The notes: generated by a model not told the origin, from the sequence alone. A stretch of DNA of 64,000 nt from Phycisphaerales bacterium (GCA_016709445.1 JADJMV010000017.1:1-64000), one strand, 5' to 3'. Positions 18,289 through 28,412 are shown, counted from the stretch's first letter. Program-made: numbers and translations.

Positions 18289-19245
18289 CTAGCGCGCCGC
18301 CGAGCCGGATGCCTCCGGCAGGGTCTGCCGGAACATCGAGACGAACCAGGCCTCCCCGATCGGTATTCCGAGGAAGGCCCCAGCCGCCCAGTCCAGCGTC
18401 ACCGGCCCCGCCACCCCCAGCAGCTTGCCGCTGTAGCAGAGCGCGACGATGTCCTTGCCCTGGATAAACATCGTCGCCAGTGGCCCCGCCACCGCCAGCA
18501 CCGCAATCCCCACAAAGAAGGCCGCCATCGGTGGTTGCTCCTTGAGGGATTCCCCTGCCAGGCGCCCCACCGGCACCGCCAAGACCCCGGTCATGGCGGC
18601 CGCGAAAATCACCTGTCCCTTGAGCATGTCTTGGGCCACGAGCCAGCACATGACCCCGCCGACGACGACAGTGACCCCCATGGCCCCCCAGCCCGCCGGC
18701 CGGACCATCGCGCGGGCCAGCGATCCCGAGAGCGACATGCTTTCGCCCAACAGCCCCCGGGGGCCTTTGGGTGCGCCGGTGAGCCAAGCGCCGAGATTGG
18801 GCGAACCATCGGGCAAGGGGTGTGCGGCGGCGTGGAGCCCGCGCCCCAGACCCGCCCGCCAGATGATGGCCGCCACCGGGGCCGCCAGCAGGCAGAAGGC
18901 TCCGCCCTCGATCGCGAGCATGCTCAGCGGCGCGGGCGACTGGGCCCGCCGGATGATCGCATCGATGGTGGTGGTCTGCGAGGCGGCCCAGGCGAAGACG
19001 ATGCCCGCGGCGTTGAGCCCGCTGCGGCAGCCGTTGACCCGCGCGGCGAAGAAGCCCACCGCGCCGGCAAAGACGAGCGTGACCAGCCCGGCCATCGCGC
19101 CCATGACCGGGTTGGTGCAGGTCAGGAGCGTGGTGTCTCCCGAGCCGTCCGAGGCTCGGAGCGAGCCGACGAGGTGCCCGGCGATGGGCCCGAGCACGAA
19201 CAGGGCGAGCATCCAGGGCAACTGCTTGATGACGGCTTTGATCAT
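18289..19245 (-). CDS. multi-pass membrane protein of unknown function
   Basis: The 318-residue protein has about seven or eight hydrophobic segments (for example residues 10-26, 48-70, 103-124, 176-198, 208-225, 234-252). Short loops contain CTNPVMGAM and NGCRSGLN. No transporter signature was recognised. It lies between folE2 and the M48/LemA pair on the same strand and may belong to that transcript. The start ATG 19245 gives a positively charged N-terminus before the first helix. Confidence 0.75.
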   Translation of the reverse strand: MIKAVIKQLPWMLALFVLGPIAGHLVGSLRASDGSGDTTLLTCTNPVMGAMAGLVTLVFAGAVGFFAARVNGCRSGLNAAGIVFAWAASQTTTIDAIIRRAQSPAPLSMLAIEGGAFCLLAAPVAAIIWRAGLGRGLHAAAHPLPDGSPNLGAWLTGAPKGPRGLLGESMSLSGSLARAMVRPAGWGAMGVTVVVGGVMCWLVAQDMLKGQVIFAAAMTGVLAVPVGRLAGESLKEQPPMAAFFVGIAVLAVAGPLATMFIQGKDIVALCYSGKLLGVAGPVTLDWAAGAFLGIPIGEAWFVSMFRQTLPEASGSAAR

Positions 19246-19324
19246 GAGAGGTCAGATCATTGCAGGGCTGGGGGCCCAACGCAAACCGGAGCCCGGCCAA
19301 TGGGCTCAGCTGGGGGGTGGCCGA

Positions 19325-20449
19325 CTACCGGGTCAGCGCCAGAATCCTCGCAATTCGCTTCTCCATGGGCGGGTGCGAGGTGAACAGGCTGTCGATGCTC
19401 TGGCCGGCCGCCCGGGCCTTCTTGAGCGGGTTGGCGATGAACATGTGGGCCGTGCCGCGATTGGCCACCTCGACGAGCGGCTCGCGGTCGCCCGCGATCC
19501 GGGCCAACGCCCGGGCCAGGGCCTCGGGGTCGCGGGTGAGTTCGACCGCGCCGGCGTCCGCGAGATACTCCCGCTCGCGGCTGTAGGCCATCTGGATGAT
19601 CCTGGCGAAGATCGGCGCGATGATCATCAACACGATCGCCACAACGAAGATGACGACGACGACAACCCCGCCGCCATCCTTCCCGCTGCTCCGTCGGCCC
19701 GAGCCGCCCCGGCCACCGGAATACCAGATGATGCGCCGGAACGCGTCACACGCAAAGACGATCAGGCCGACCATCGTGGCCATGAGCATGGCGAAGCGGA
19801 TATCCAGGTGTCGCACGTGCGACATCTCGTGGGCGACCACCGCCTGCAGCTCGTCGCGGGGGAGCATCGCCCGCAGCCCCTTGGTCACGGCGACCACGGC
19901 GTGCTCGGGGTCGCGCCCCGTCGCGAAGGCGTTGAGCGCGGTGTCGTCGATCAGGTAGACCCGCGGCATGGGCAGACCGGCCGCGATGCGCATCTCGTCG
20001 ACCACGTTGTACAGCTCGGGGTCGTCCCGCTGCCCGACTTGGCGGGCGCCCATCATGCGGAGAATCGCGTCCGACCCGCTGAACCAGCTCCACATCGCGC
20101 CCAGCCCGCCGACGATGACCGCCGCGACGAGGCCCAGGACGACCGAGGGGAGCAGGTCTTCCGGCCGGGCAGCCCCGCGCCCATAGGCGGCGGCGACCGC
20201 GCCGAGCGCCGCGCCGACCAGCCCGCCCAGCATCAGCATCATCACGATCAGGACAACGCTCTGCCGCTTGTTCTTGCGGATCAGGTCCCGGAACGTGATG
20301 GTGCCCGGATAGGCGTGGATCTCGCGGGCGATGCGCGCGGAGCGCTCCCGTGCCGGGTCGCTCCCCAGATCGCCCGTGGGAGCGGGCCTGCCATCCCTGG
20401 CCGGCTCGCGCGGCACGCGCCCGCCCGGGTTTCGCTCAATCCCTCCCAC
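19325..20449 (-). CDS. HtpX-like M48 family zinc metalloprotease
   Basis: Membrane zinc protease acting in membrane-protein quality control. The HExxH motif is VVAHEMSHVRHLD (near residue 216), and the third ligand Glu lies in SREREYLADAGAVELT. Two N-terminal helices (about 63-88, 100-120) and a hydrophobic pair around the active site (about 227-300) match the family topology. The loop between them is unusually Gly/Ser/Lys-rich. The first 40 residues (Pro/Arg/Gly-rich) are not typical, so the true start may be downstream near HAYPGTITFRDLIRKNKR. It is paired with lemA upstream (40 bases between), a common arrangement. Confidence 0.92.
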   Translation of the reverse strand: MGGIERNPGGRVPREPARDGRPAPTGDLGSDPARERSARIAREIHAYPGTITFRDLIRKNKRQSVVLIVMMLMLGGLVGAALGAVAAAYGRGAARPEDLLPSVVLGLVAAVIVGGLGAMWSWFSGSDAILRMMGARQVGQRDDPELYNVVDEMRIAAGLPMPRVYLIDDTALNAFATGRDPEHAVVAVTKGLRAMLPRDELQAVVAHEMSHVRHLDIRFAMLMATMVGLIVFACDAFRRIIWYSGGRGGSGRRSSGKDGGGVVVVVIFVVAIVLMIIAPIFARIIQMAYSREREYLADAGAVELTRDPEALARALARIAGDREPLVEVANRGTAHMFIANPLKKARAAGQSIDSLFTSHPPMEKRIARILALTR

Positions 20450-20489
20450 GGCCCACCCCCGACGCGTTCGGCGTGCTCATCGACATCGC

Positions 20490-21071
20490 TCAGGAGAAAG
20501 AGACCTTGGGCGCCTCGCGCTGGGCCGCGTCGCCCAGCTCGAAATACTCCCGCTTGGCGAAGTTGAACATGGCGGCGATGAGGTTGGTGGGGAAGCTGAG
20601 GCGCTTCTGCTCGTACTGGCCGACACAGTCGTTGAAGTGCTGGCGTGAGAATCCGATCTTGTTCTCGGTGCTGGCGAGTTCTTCCTGGAGCTGGCGGAAG
20701 TTGGCGTCGGCCTTGAGCTGCGGATAGGCCTCGGAGAGCGCGAAGAGCCGGCCGAGGGTCTGGCTGATCATGTTCTCGGCGTCGGCCTTCTGCGCAGCGT
20801 GGGCCGAGTCGCTGGTGATCGCTACCGCCTGCTGGCGGGCCTGAATCACGGCCTCGAGCGTCCCCTTCTCGTGCGAGGCGTAGCCCTTCACCGTCTCGAC
20901 GAGGTTGGGGATGAGGTCGTACCGTCGCTTGAGCTGCACGTCGATCTGGGCCCAGCCGTTGTCGCAATCGACCTTGGACCGAACCAGCCCGTTGTACATC
21001 CCCATGATGATCACGAGCAGGACGACGAAGACGCCCAACGCGACCAGACCGATGATCAGACCAGTGCCCAT
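20490..21071 (-). CDS. lemA: LemA family protein
   Basis: The 193-residue protein has a single N-terminal membrane anchor (GLIIGLVALGVFVVLLVIIM) and the LemA helical domain with the landmark DVQLKRRYDLIPNLVETVKGYASHE and YPQLKADANFRQLQEELAS stretches. LemA proteins are thought to sit in the envelope and are typically encoded with HtpX/M48 proteases, as here. Start ATG 21071 places the anchor directly at the N-terminus. The longer open frame upstream lacks a signal and is rejected. Confidence 0.95.
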   Translation of the reverse strand: MGTGLIIGLVALGVFVVLLVIIMGMYNGLVRSKVDCDNGWAQIDVQLKRRYDLIPNLVETVKGYASHEKGTLEAVIQARQQAVAITSDSAHAAQKADAENMISQTLGRLFALSEAYPQLKADANFRQLQEELASTENKIGFSRQHFNDCVGQYEQKRLSFPTNLIAAMFNFAKREYFELGDAAQREAPKVSFS

Positions 21072-21241
21072 CTTGAACCCTCCCACTGCGTGCGGAACGA
21101 GAGCATAACCTCCCCGCTCCGGGCCCGTCCGACCGGGCCCGGGGAACCCTGTACCATGATTCGGAGTGCCGACCTCCAGATTTCGACCCGCAGTCCGCGA
21201 ACCGACCCCCCGCGGCCACGACGCCACCCGCCGAGCAGTCC

Positions 21242-22468
21242 ATGACCAGACCGCCCCGCACCACCCCGCCCGCCACCGCCTTTGACCAGCTCACCGCGAG
21301 CCTGCTCTGGCCCCGGCTGCTCCGTGCTCCGTCGCTGGCTGCACGCCCGCAGCGCATCGTGATCGCGCTCTTTCTCGTCCTGGTCGTCGCGGTCATTGGG
21401 CGCGCCTCGACGCTCTGGAGCGGGCCGGACAAGGCGCCCTTCCTCGACGCGGTGCTCGGCGCGGGCGCCAACGCGGCGTTCCGCATCTGGAACGGGCTCA
21501 TCGCCCTGAACACACGCGCGATCGCCGACGGTTTCGTCGGGCTGTTCCACGACGTGCCGCTCCTGGCCCTCACCGAGTACCCCGTCTCCAGCTTCGTGCT
21601 CGGCCTGCCCTCGCTGCTGGCTTTCGCCGCCCTCGGCGGGTCGCTCTGCCGCTCGGTGGCCTGCGAGTTCTCCCAGGAGATCGTGCACCCCTGGCCCCGC
21701 GCCCTCGCGTTCGGCATCGCCCGCTGGCCCACCATGCTCGGCGCGCTGCTCCTGCCCTGGGGCCTGAGCGCGGGCGTCGCCCTGGTGCTCGCCATCGCCG
21801 GATGGGTCTTCTTCGGCGCGTTGCCCGCGCTCGAGGTCGTCGGAGGCGCGCTCTTCGTGGCCGCCCTGGTGCTCTCGACACTCGCGGTGCTGCTGCTCGT
21901 CCTCGGAACGCTGGGCCTGCCCCTGCTGCTCCCCGCGGCCGCGTGCGAAGGGGCCGACGCGATCGATGCGGCCCAGCGCGTGATCGCCTACGCCTGCGCC
22001 CGCCCCCTGCGCCTTCTGCTGTATCTCAGCGTGGGGACGGCCGTCGGCATCCTCGCGATCGGCCTGCTGGCGGCGCTGGCGACCGGCATCGAGCAATTCG
22101 CCCGCGCGACGCTGGCCTCCTGGGCCGGCGCCGAGGGCGCCCGCGTCCTCACCGGCGCCTTCCCCCCGGCATACACCCTCGACGCCGCGGGAAACCCCCG
22201 CGAACTCGGCTCCATCGGGGCGGCCGCGGAGTGGCTCACGGGCCTCTGGTCGAGCGTGCTCTCGCTGATCGTCGCGGCCTATGCCGTGAGCTATGTCTGC
22301 ACCTCGGGCACGCTGATCTATCTCTTCATGCGCGAGGTCTGCGACGGTCAGCACCACGCCGAGCTGTGGACGCCGGGCGTCAGCGGAGTGGCCGAGGCCC
22401 GGATGGAGCCCACCGACCCCGCGGCCCGGGAGCCCGACGCGGAAGATTCCGCCTCCGACCTCGAATAG
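21242..22468 (+). CDS. large membrane protein, six or more helices, unknown function
   Basis: The 408-residue protein has hydrophobic segments near residues 37-55, 115-135, 160-190, 198-235, 258-285 and 335-360, and an acidic C-terminal tail (EPDAEDSASDLE). I recognise no family. A conserved-looking feature is the SYVCTSGTLIYLFMREVCDG segment before the tail. It is divergent from lemA with about 170 bases between, so it has its own promoter. Possibly a DUF4013-like or YciC-like membrane protein, but this is a guess. Confidence 0.78.
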   Translation: MTRPPRTTPPATAFDQLTASLLWPRLLRAPSLAARPQRIVIALFLVLVVAVIGRASTLWSGPDKAPFLDAVLGAGANAAFRIWNGLIALNTRAIADGFVGLFHDVPLLALTEYPVSSFVLGLPSLLAFAALGGSLCRSVACEFSQEIVHPWPRALAFGIARWPTMLGALLLPWGLSAGVALVLAIAGWVFFGALPALEVVGGALFVAALVLSTLAVLLLVLGTLGLPLLLPAAACEGADAIDAAQRVIAYACARPLRLLLYLSVGTAVGILAIGLLAALATGIEQFARATLASWAGAEGARVLTGAFPPAYTLDAAGNPRELGSIGAAAEWLTGLWSSVLSLIVAAYAVSYVCTSGTLIYLFMREVCDGQHHAELWTPGVSGVAEARMEPTDPAAREPDAEDSASDLE

Positions 22469-22571
22469 CCCGCCTCGTGTGGCCGAGCCCTGTCAGCCCC
22501 GCTCCCGGGGACTATCGGGGATTCCGCATCGCCGATACGGCACTGGCAGATGGAAGACCGCTTCCCCCAGC

Positions 22572-23471
22572 TCACACGACCTGGGAACCCTCGGCCGCCG
22601 TCCGCTCCTGATAGAGACCTCCCAGCCGGATCGTCATTGGACCGACCGCACCATCCCCGATCGTGCGCCCGTCGACCTTCGTGACGGCCGCGAGTTCGCC
22701 CATGGTGCCCGTGCAGAACACCTCTTCGGCCCGATAGATCTCGGTCATCGAGATATCCCGCTCGCCGTGGGGGATGGCCTGGGACCGGCAGATCTGGAGC
22801 ACGGTCTCGCGGGTGATCCCCTCGGGGCAGGCGACCAGCCGGCTCGTCTCGACGACTCCGCCCGTGACCATGAAGACGTGCGTCGCGTTGGTCTCGGCGA
22901 GAAACCCGCGCTGGTCGAGCATGACCGCGTCGTCGGCCCCCGCCACGTTCGCCTCGATCTTGGCGAGGATCGACTGGATGAGGTTGCAGTGGTGGATCTT
23001 GGGGTCGAGGCAGTCGGGCGGGAATCGCCGGATGCTGCTCGTGATGAGGCTGAGCCCCGTCCGCCCGTACACGGGCGCCTTGTGCTCGGCCAGCACGATC
23101 AGGGTGGGCCCCGCCTGGTTCAGGCGCGGGTCCATGCCGCTGGTGATCTTGACGCCCCGGGTCAGCGTGAGGCGGATGTGGACGCCATCGGTCATCTTGT
23201 TGGCGGCCAGGGTCTTGCGGATCTCGTCGATGATCCGCTCGTGGCTCGGGATCTCGGCGAAGGCCAGCGCCTTGGCGCTGGATCGCAGCCGATCGAGGTG
23301 CTCGACGAGCTTGAAGATGCGCCCGCCATACAGCCGGAGCCCCTCCCACACCGCGTCGCCCCCCTGCACGGCCGAGTCGAACGGGCTGATCCCCGCCTTG
23401 TCCCGGTGGATCAGCACGCCGTTGATGTTGACGAGCAGGTCGCGGTTCTTCTCGTTGAAGGTCTGGAGCAT
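22572..23471 (-). CDS. class IV PLP-dependent aminotransferase (branched-chain/D-amino acid type)
   Basis: The 299-residue protein belongs to fold-type IV transaminases (IlvE, Dat, PabC relatives). Visible landmarks are the N-terminal VNINGVLIHRDKAGISPFDS, the GDAVWEGLRLYGG segment, the PLP-binding Lys in NLIQSILAKIEAN (near residue 168), the Glu in FLAETNATHVFM, and the CTGTMGELAAV phosphate loop. Branched-chain aminotransferase activity is most likely, with D-amino-acid or aminodeoxychorismate activity possible. It is convergent with the membrane protein gene at 21242. Confidence 0.92.
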   Translation of the reverse strand: MLQTFNEKNRDLLVNINGVLIHRDKAGISPFDSAVQGGDAVWEGLRLYGGRIFKLVEHLDRLRSSAKALAFAEIPSHERIIDEIRKTLAANKMTDGVHIRLTLTRGVKITSGMDPRLNQAGPTLIVLAEHKAPVYGRTGLSLITSSIRRFPPDCLDPKIHHCNLIQSILAKIEANVAGADDAVMLDQRGFLAETNATHVFMVTGGVVETSRLVACPEGITRETVLQICRSQAIPHGERDISMTEIYRAEEVFCTGTMGELAAVTKVDGRTIGDGAVGPMTIRLGGLYQERTAAEGSQVV

Positions 23472-23514
23472 GCGGGGAGCGTACCCGCAGCCGCCCCGCC
23501 GGTCATCCGGACGC

Positions 23515-24313
23515 TCACCCCGCCAAGCGCTCCGCGCGGAGCGGCGTCCCGAACCCCTCGACGGACAGCAACGTCGCGCGCTCGCCCTCCATGCCGAACC
23601 GGATCACCACGTGCCGCGCCCCCGCCGGTGAAAACGCGTGACCCCCCAGCGGCATCATGTTCCGCGGCGGCAGCCCCGGGCGCTCGATCGTCGCCACCGA
23701 CCGCCTCTCGTTCCACCCGATCCGAAATCGATCCAGTTCCCCGGGGCCCCAGGTGTACTCACCCAGATAGGGCTCCACCGCCCCGCGCTCTGTCTCGAAC
23801 AGGTTCGTCGGCCCGATCCCCACAGACGACAGATACTCCAGCACGCGCTGCGCCTCCCCAGCCTCCGCGTGCGCGTACAGCGAGATGCTGTGCGGCCCCT
23901 CGAGCCCCCGCGCCCCCGGCACGCCCTCGATCACCGCCCGCACCGCATCCACCCGGTCGAGCGTGGCGAGCGTGAACAGGTCCGGGCGCGCCCCGTGCCC
24001 GATCAGGATCTCGAGGATCTCCTTGTTCCCAGTGTGCGAGGCCGCCCCGATCGCCGTCTCCCAGTCGCCGAAGCCCCAGTCCCACGCCGCACGGGTCAGC
24101 CCCACATCCCCCGCCAGCATCTCGCGCACGCGGTCCGGACGCGCGTGCGATGCGCCCACAAACTCCTGCGCCCTCGCGGAATCGGTCGTCGGGTACACGT
24201 CCGAGACATCCGCCCGACGGCCGACCAGCAGCCGGCGCGCCCACCGCCGTCCCTCCCATCGCCGTCGCCGCGGCGCCCGAGGCCAGGAACCCCCTGCGCG
24301 TCATCTCAAGCAT
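23515..24313 (-). CDS. Tat-exported ankyrin-repeat-like protein, interrupted by a +1 frameshift
   Basis: The first frame starts MLEMTRRGFLASGAAATAMG at ATG 24313, a twin-arginine signal (TRRGFLA). The main body reads in another frame from about 24230 onward, with SARAQEFVGASHARPDRVRE, WDWGFGDWETAIGAASHTGN and EILEILIGHGARPDLFTLAT, typical of secreted planctomycete ankyrin-like proteins. The span is 799 bases (3x266+1), so one extra base between 24210 and 24240 separates signal and body, and a corrected protein would have 265 residues. The C-terminal 90 residues form a separate beta-rich domain. Function unknown. Confidence 0.75.
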
Positions 24314-24420
24314 GGCGAGGTCTCCTTTGGCGGCTTCACCCGCCACAGAGCGACCCGCCAACGCGCCCGGAGTTCCCCCCGATCACCGATTCAATCGGCG
24401 CCGGCGCCGCGCCGGAGCGC

Positions 24421-25623
24421 TCAGAACCACAGCCAACGCATCGCCGCCCGCAGCGAGACCTCGTCCAGAGGATCCCACCGCGTGCGGCTGATCAGCGGCG
24501 GCTCGAGGCCCAGACGATTCGCGGGCGCATCCGGCCGCTCCAAGCGGGCCAGGATCCACCGCACCGCGCGACGGAGCTGCGCATCCTCGGAATCCGCGTG
24601 CTCCCGCAGGAGCGGCGCCACCCCCGGCCCGAGCCGGTACAGCGCCGGTGCCGCCAGCTTCGCATCCCCCTCGATCCGGTTGTCCGCCAGGTGCGAGATC
24701 AGGATCGGCGCCGCCGTACCCAGCATGCGCTCGTCCCCGGCCCACGCCACGATCGCCGCCGCGATCAGGCGCCGGTGCGGGTCCGCATCCCGCATCGCCC
24801 GCTCCAGCAGCTCAGCCGCCTCGGGCTCGTGCCATAGAAGGAACTCCGCCGCCCCGCCGCACGTCCCCCAGCGCAGGTACGTGTCCAGCTCCGCCGGGCG
24901 TGACCCGATGTCCGCGATGCACGCCTCCAGCAGCGCCGGCGAGGGATCGCCCACGCACCGCTCGCGCAGGATCGACGACGCCAGCACCCGCCCCTGCGCG
25001 TCCCCACAGGTCAGCATCGCCTCCAGCGCCGGGCGCGAGGCGGGCCAGAGCGAGTCAAGCAGTACCTGGGCGCGGTCCGCGTTCCGGCGGTGCTCATCGT
25101 CGCGCAGCCCTTCGGCCAGGCGCGAGGCCAGCAGCGACGCCACCATCCCATGCACGCTCCCCGCCGTCACGCGCTCGTTCAGCTCCACACGGACTGCCCG
25201 GCGAACCCGGTCTCGCTGCGGCCCATCCATCGTGACCAGGACGAGCGTCGGCAAGCCCGCCACCCACCGGCCCCGTTGCCCCCAGGGCACCGCGATCCCG
25301 GTCCAGAACAGCCCCACCAGCACCGCCCCGATCACCCCGATCCGTACCCGCCGCCCGCAACGCAGCAGCCGGCGCGGGTGCCGCGCCCGCCCGCACTCGG
25401 GGCACCGCACGCTCTCCGCCCCCTGCGGCACGCCCGTCAGGTCGTACCCGCACCGGTAGCGCAGGAGCGCCCGCCGGGGATCGACCCGACCCCACACCGA
25501 CGGTGCGTAGCCCGGGCAGATCCTGCGCTCACCCCGCGCCCGCGTCAGCCACGCACGCACGATCAGCACAACGCCCGCCACGCCAGAGACCAGCGTCAGC
25601 CACCGGATCGCCTCTTCGAGCAT
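24421..25623 (-). CDS. zinc-ribbon membrane protein with HEAT-like C-terminus
   Basis: The 400-residue protein has a membrane helix at about 8-26, a zinc ribbon (CGYDLTGVPQGAESVRCPECG, Cys near 58 and 74-77), a second helix at about 93-113, then roughly 280 residues of Ala/Leu/Arg-rich helical repeats resembling HEAT repeats (for example HRRLIAAAIVAWAGDERMLG, LRRAVRWILARLE). It shares this plan with the genes at 26559 and 28498. Function unknown. The helical part probably binds another protein on the cytoplasmic side. Confidence 0.75.
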   Translation of the reverse strand: MLEEAIRWLTLVSGVAGVVLIVRAWLTRARGERRICPGYAPSVWGRVDPRRALLRYRCGYDLTGVPQGAESVRCPECGRARHPRRLLRCGRRVRIGVIGAVLVGLFWTGIAVPWGQRGRWVAGLPTLVLVTMDGPQRDRVRRAVRVELNERVTAGSVHGMVASLLASRLAEGLRDDEHRRNADRAQVLLDSLWPASRPALEAMLTCGDAQGRVLASSILRERCVGDPSPALLEACIADIGSRPAELDTYLRWGTCGGAAEFLLWHEPEAAELLERAMRDADPHRRLIAAAIVAWAGDERMLGTAAPILISHLADNRIEGDAKLAAPALYRLGPGVAPLLREHADSEDAQLRRAVRWILARLERPDAPANRLGLEPPLISRTRWDPLDEVSLRAAMRWLWF

Positions 25624-25707
25624 GCGCGGCCTCCTTGCCTCGCATGACGCCGCATTCCCTCGCGGCGGAGCCCCCGCACCGACCCGCCGGGCGCCCCCGC
25701 GCCCGAG

Positions 25708-26445
25708 CTAGTGAAGCCGGTGCTCGTAGAGCCGAGCATACAGAGGCTCGCACGCCGCGAGAACAGGCAAAAGCGCTTCCGGCACACTTTCATGCTTCGG
25801 CGTGTGTGTGCCGAAGCCCGTGCTCTTCTCGACGCTCGCATACCAGTACGGCGCCCACACCCCGTCCGTCTCCCGCCGCCCCGGAGGCCACGCCAGCATG
25901 CCCTCCTCGAACGGGATCCCGACCGCCTCGCAGAGCTTGGTCAACACCCCCCGCGGGTCCTCCAGGATGTCCCGCGAGTCCACCACCGGCGGCACGCGCC
26001 CCGTCCGCGCCCACTCGGCCTCGAACAGCTCCACCTGCTGGGGCAGCCCCAGGGCCTCGGCCGTCGGCTTCTCCACCACCTTGATGAAGCTCGTGATTAC
26101 CTCCCGCGGCTCGCGGATCAGGAAGCAGTTGGTCAGCCCCGCGATCCACCCACGGTCCATGCCCGGCAGCAGGTGCTGGCCCATGTGCTTCTGGTACCAC
26201 ACCCGCTTGCCGCCGGGGATAGGCCCCGTCAGCCGCGACGCCACCAGCCGCCAGTCGGTCTCGTCGGCGGCGATCACCTCGTCGCGCCCCGGATGGTCGA
26301 CCCCGGTCGCGAGCAGGTAGTGGGCGTAGAGCGGCTCATCGACGACGACGGTCTCAGACCGGTTTCCGAACGAGCGCATCATCGCCGTCGAGATGTTGCG
26401 GGGGCCGGACCACATGGCGAGACGGAGCGATGGCGATCGGGACAT
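25708..26445 (-). CDS. sulfotransferase-like protein
   Basis: The 245-residue product starts MSRSPSLRLAMWSGPRNIST at ATG 26445. The MWSGPRNISTAMMRSFGNR segment is the PAPS 5'-phosphate-binding loop seen in a branch of sulfotransferase-fold proteins, followed by DEPLYAHYL and a 3'-phosphate-binding stretch (FLIREPREVITSFIKV). These proteins are often found beside aminotransferases, but here a zinc-ribbon gene separates them. The acceptor is unknown, and some members may not be sulfotransferases. The longer upstream frame lacks conserved sequence. Confidence 0.8.
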   Translation of the reverse strand: MSRSPSLRLAMWSGPRNISTAMMRSFGNRSETVVVDEPLYAHYLLATGVDHPGRDEVIAADETDWRLVASRLTGPIPGGKRVWYQKHMGQHLLPGMDRGWIAGLTNCFLIREPREVITSFIKVVEKPTAEALGLPQQVELFEAEWARTGRVPPVVDSRDILEDPRGVLTKLCEAVGIPFEEGMLAWPPGRRETDGVWAPYWYASVEKSTGFGTHTPKHESVPEALLPVLAACEPLYARLYEHRLH

Positions 26446-26558
26446 GGCGAGAGCGTACCCCCAGCCGGCTCCCCACGGCAAACACTCGCCTCCCCTGATG
26501 TCCGTGGTATCGATTCGACGCGGCATGGCACACGAGCTCGGGCGCGGCGCCAACGCGA

Positions 26559-28412
26559 CTACCGGTCGGGAGTACTCCCCGACGCCTCGAAAGCCGATTC
26601 GTCGAACGTGACTCCGAACGTGTCCATACCCTGCGCTCGCTTCAAGGCATCGGGGTAGCGGTCGCCCTGTTCCGGCGTGTTCTTCGCCACGGCCTGCACC
26701 GCCACCGCCGCGAGCGTGCGCACTCGCTCGTCCGGATCATCCAGCAGTTCCACGCCGAGGTCCATGATGGTGTCGAGATTCGCGTCGGGACGCGACGCCA
26801 AGTCCAGGAGCGCCCAGATCGAGGCCGCCCGCACGATCGCTTCGCGGTCCACACACCCCTTGCCCAGAAGATTGAACGCCGCCGACGATGCTTCCCACGA
26901 CACCGCGAGCGGGGCCGCGAGCAGCGCTCGGTGCTTTCGCTCCCCAAGCAACTGCTCTCCCACTATGGGCACCCAGAGTTCGGTGGGGATCTCGGAACCC
27001 GCCACCGCGCGCTCCGCCGCGACCGCCACGGCGATCTCGGTATCTCGGAGCATCTCCATGAGACGCTCCCCGACGGCCGGCGCGTCAGGTACCGCGTAGC
27101 GCACCATCGAGGCCGCGGTGGCGCGGTCCGCCGGGTCTGGGCTTCGACTTAACGCCACCCACCGCTCGAGCGCGACTGAATCTTGGCCGATGAAGCCGGA
27201 AAGCGTTATCCCCGCAAGGCGCGATGTGCGCCGGTCCGGATCAGACAGAAGCCCCACAAGCTGGTCCCAAACCTCCAGAGCGTGCTCGCCCTGCACAACC
27301 CGGGACAACTGGATTCCGACCCATCTGAGGCTGAAGTCGCCGCTCCCAAGCAGCCCCTCTATCGTCTCCATCGGGATGTCGATTTGACGCACTTCGCCAG
27401 CGGGATCCCACGAGGTAGCGTAGAGCAGCTCGATCAACGCGTGCCCGACATTCTCACTGTCCTTGGCGGTCCATCCGCGGGCTTTCGCAGTCACCAACTG
27501 CTCGGCAACCGTCTGAATCAGGGGTGATGCTGCTGCCGCGGGCCGGGCGCCCGCCACGCGGAGGAACAACGCCAGCCGGCGAGGGTCATGGACGCGACCG
27601 GCACGATGGGCCGCCCGCGCGCCGGCCCATCGGACCTGCCAACCGGCAGCACCCTCATTCGCCAACCGACCCAAAAGCGTGTCCGGCTTATTGCCTCGGT
27701 CGAGCCATCCAATCGGCCACCAGTCCATGCCCGCGATCAGCACCGTGGTGGGCACAAGGCCGAGCGGGCCCACACGCAGCGCCCGCGGCACAGTCTGACC
27801 GCACACCCCCAAACCGACCAGCGCGGCTCCGAGCCACACCGTCCTCCACTTCCGCCGCGCCCGATAGAGCCTGCGCTCATTCGCCGCATCATGCCCGCAT
27901 TCGGGGCACACGAGCCCCACGGCACTCGGCGCACCCTCGAGCGGACGCGTCGCCCTCATGTCATACCAGCACTCAGGACACCGGCGCCGACCCTTGGACC
28001 GATCACCCCGCACACCCCAGGCAGCAAGCACGGCCCCGAACGCGGCCACCCCCCAGAAGACCGCGCCGAGCGGGTGCACGCCCAATCCTCGGTCGTAGCC
28101 GGTGCCCTCCCAGCCTCGGACCCACACCGCGATCGGCGCCAGCGCAACACCCGCCGCCAAAGCGAGCCCACCCACGGCCAGCACCCGGAAGTCACGAGCC
28201 CGCCGCTCCAACTCCTCCTCGTTCTTTCCCTCGAAGGCACACGCCGGACACCGCCGCCCCACAACCCCCCGCATGTCCGCGAGACACTCCGGGCATGCCC
28301 GCGATCCCGGCACCCGCCGCCCCCGCAGGCCTCGCACGAGCACGCTCAACCCCCACAGCCCGACGAACGCGCTCAGGAAGAACAGGATGATGTTGGCCGG
28401 AGGAAGTCCCAT
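26559..28412 (-). CDS. zinc-ribbon/HEAT-like membrane protein, paralogue A
   Basis: The 617-residue protein begins MGLPPANIILFFLSAFVGLW at ATG 28412, a membrane helix. It continues with a first ribbon (CPECLADM...CPACAFEG, residues about 36-56), two helices (about 70-90, 105-125), a second ribbon (CPECWYDM...CPECGHD, about 139-165), a further helix and a loop (LVPTTVLIAGMDWWPIGW), then about 380 residues of HEAT-like helical repeats. It is a tandem paralogue of the next gene upstream. The first 250 residues are clearly homologous and the repeat domains diverge strongly. Function unknown. Confidence 0.75.
   Translation of the reverse strand: MGLPPANIILFFLSAFVGLWGLSVLVRGLRGRRVPGSRACPECLADMRGVVGRRCPACAFEGKNEEELERRARDFRVLAVGGLALAAGVALAPIAVWVRGWEGTGYDRGLGVHPLGAVFWGVAAFGAVLAAWGVRGDRSKGRRRCPECWYDMRATRPLEGAPSAVGLVCPECGHDAANERRLYRARRKWRTVWLGAALVGLGVCGQTVPRALRVGPLGLVPTTVLIAGMDWWPIGWLDRGNKPDTLLGRLANEGAAGWQVRWAGARAAHRAGRVHDPRRLALFLRVAGARPAAAASPLIQTVAEQLVTAKARGWTAKDSENVGHALIELLYATSWDPAGEVRQIDIPMETIEGLLGSGDFSLRWVGIQLSRVVQGEHALEVWDQLVGLLSDPDRRTSRLAGITLSGFIGQDSVALERWVALSRSPDPADRATAASMVRYAVPDAPAVGERLMEMLRDTEIAVAVAAERAVAGSEIPTELWVPIVGEQLLGERKHRALLAAPLAVSWEASSAAFNLLGKGCVDREAIVRAASIWALLDLASRPDANLDTIMDLGVELLDDPDERVRTLAAVAVQAVAKNTPEQGDRYPDALKRAQGMDTFGVTFDESAFEASGSTPDR

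Noticed and set aside
22348..24837. Several long + and - frames around the aminotransferase and ankyrin genes.
   Set aside because: They overlap conserved coding sequence, are rich in Arg/Pro/His and show no domains.
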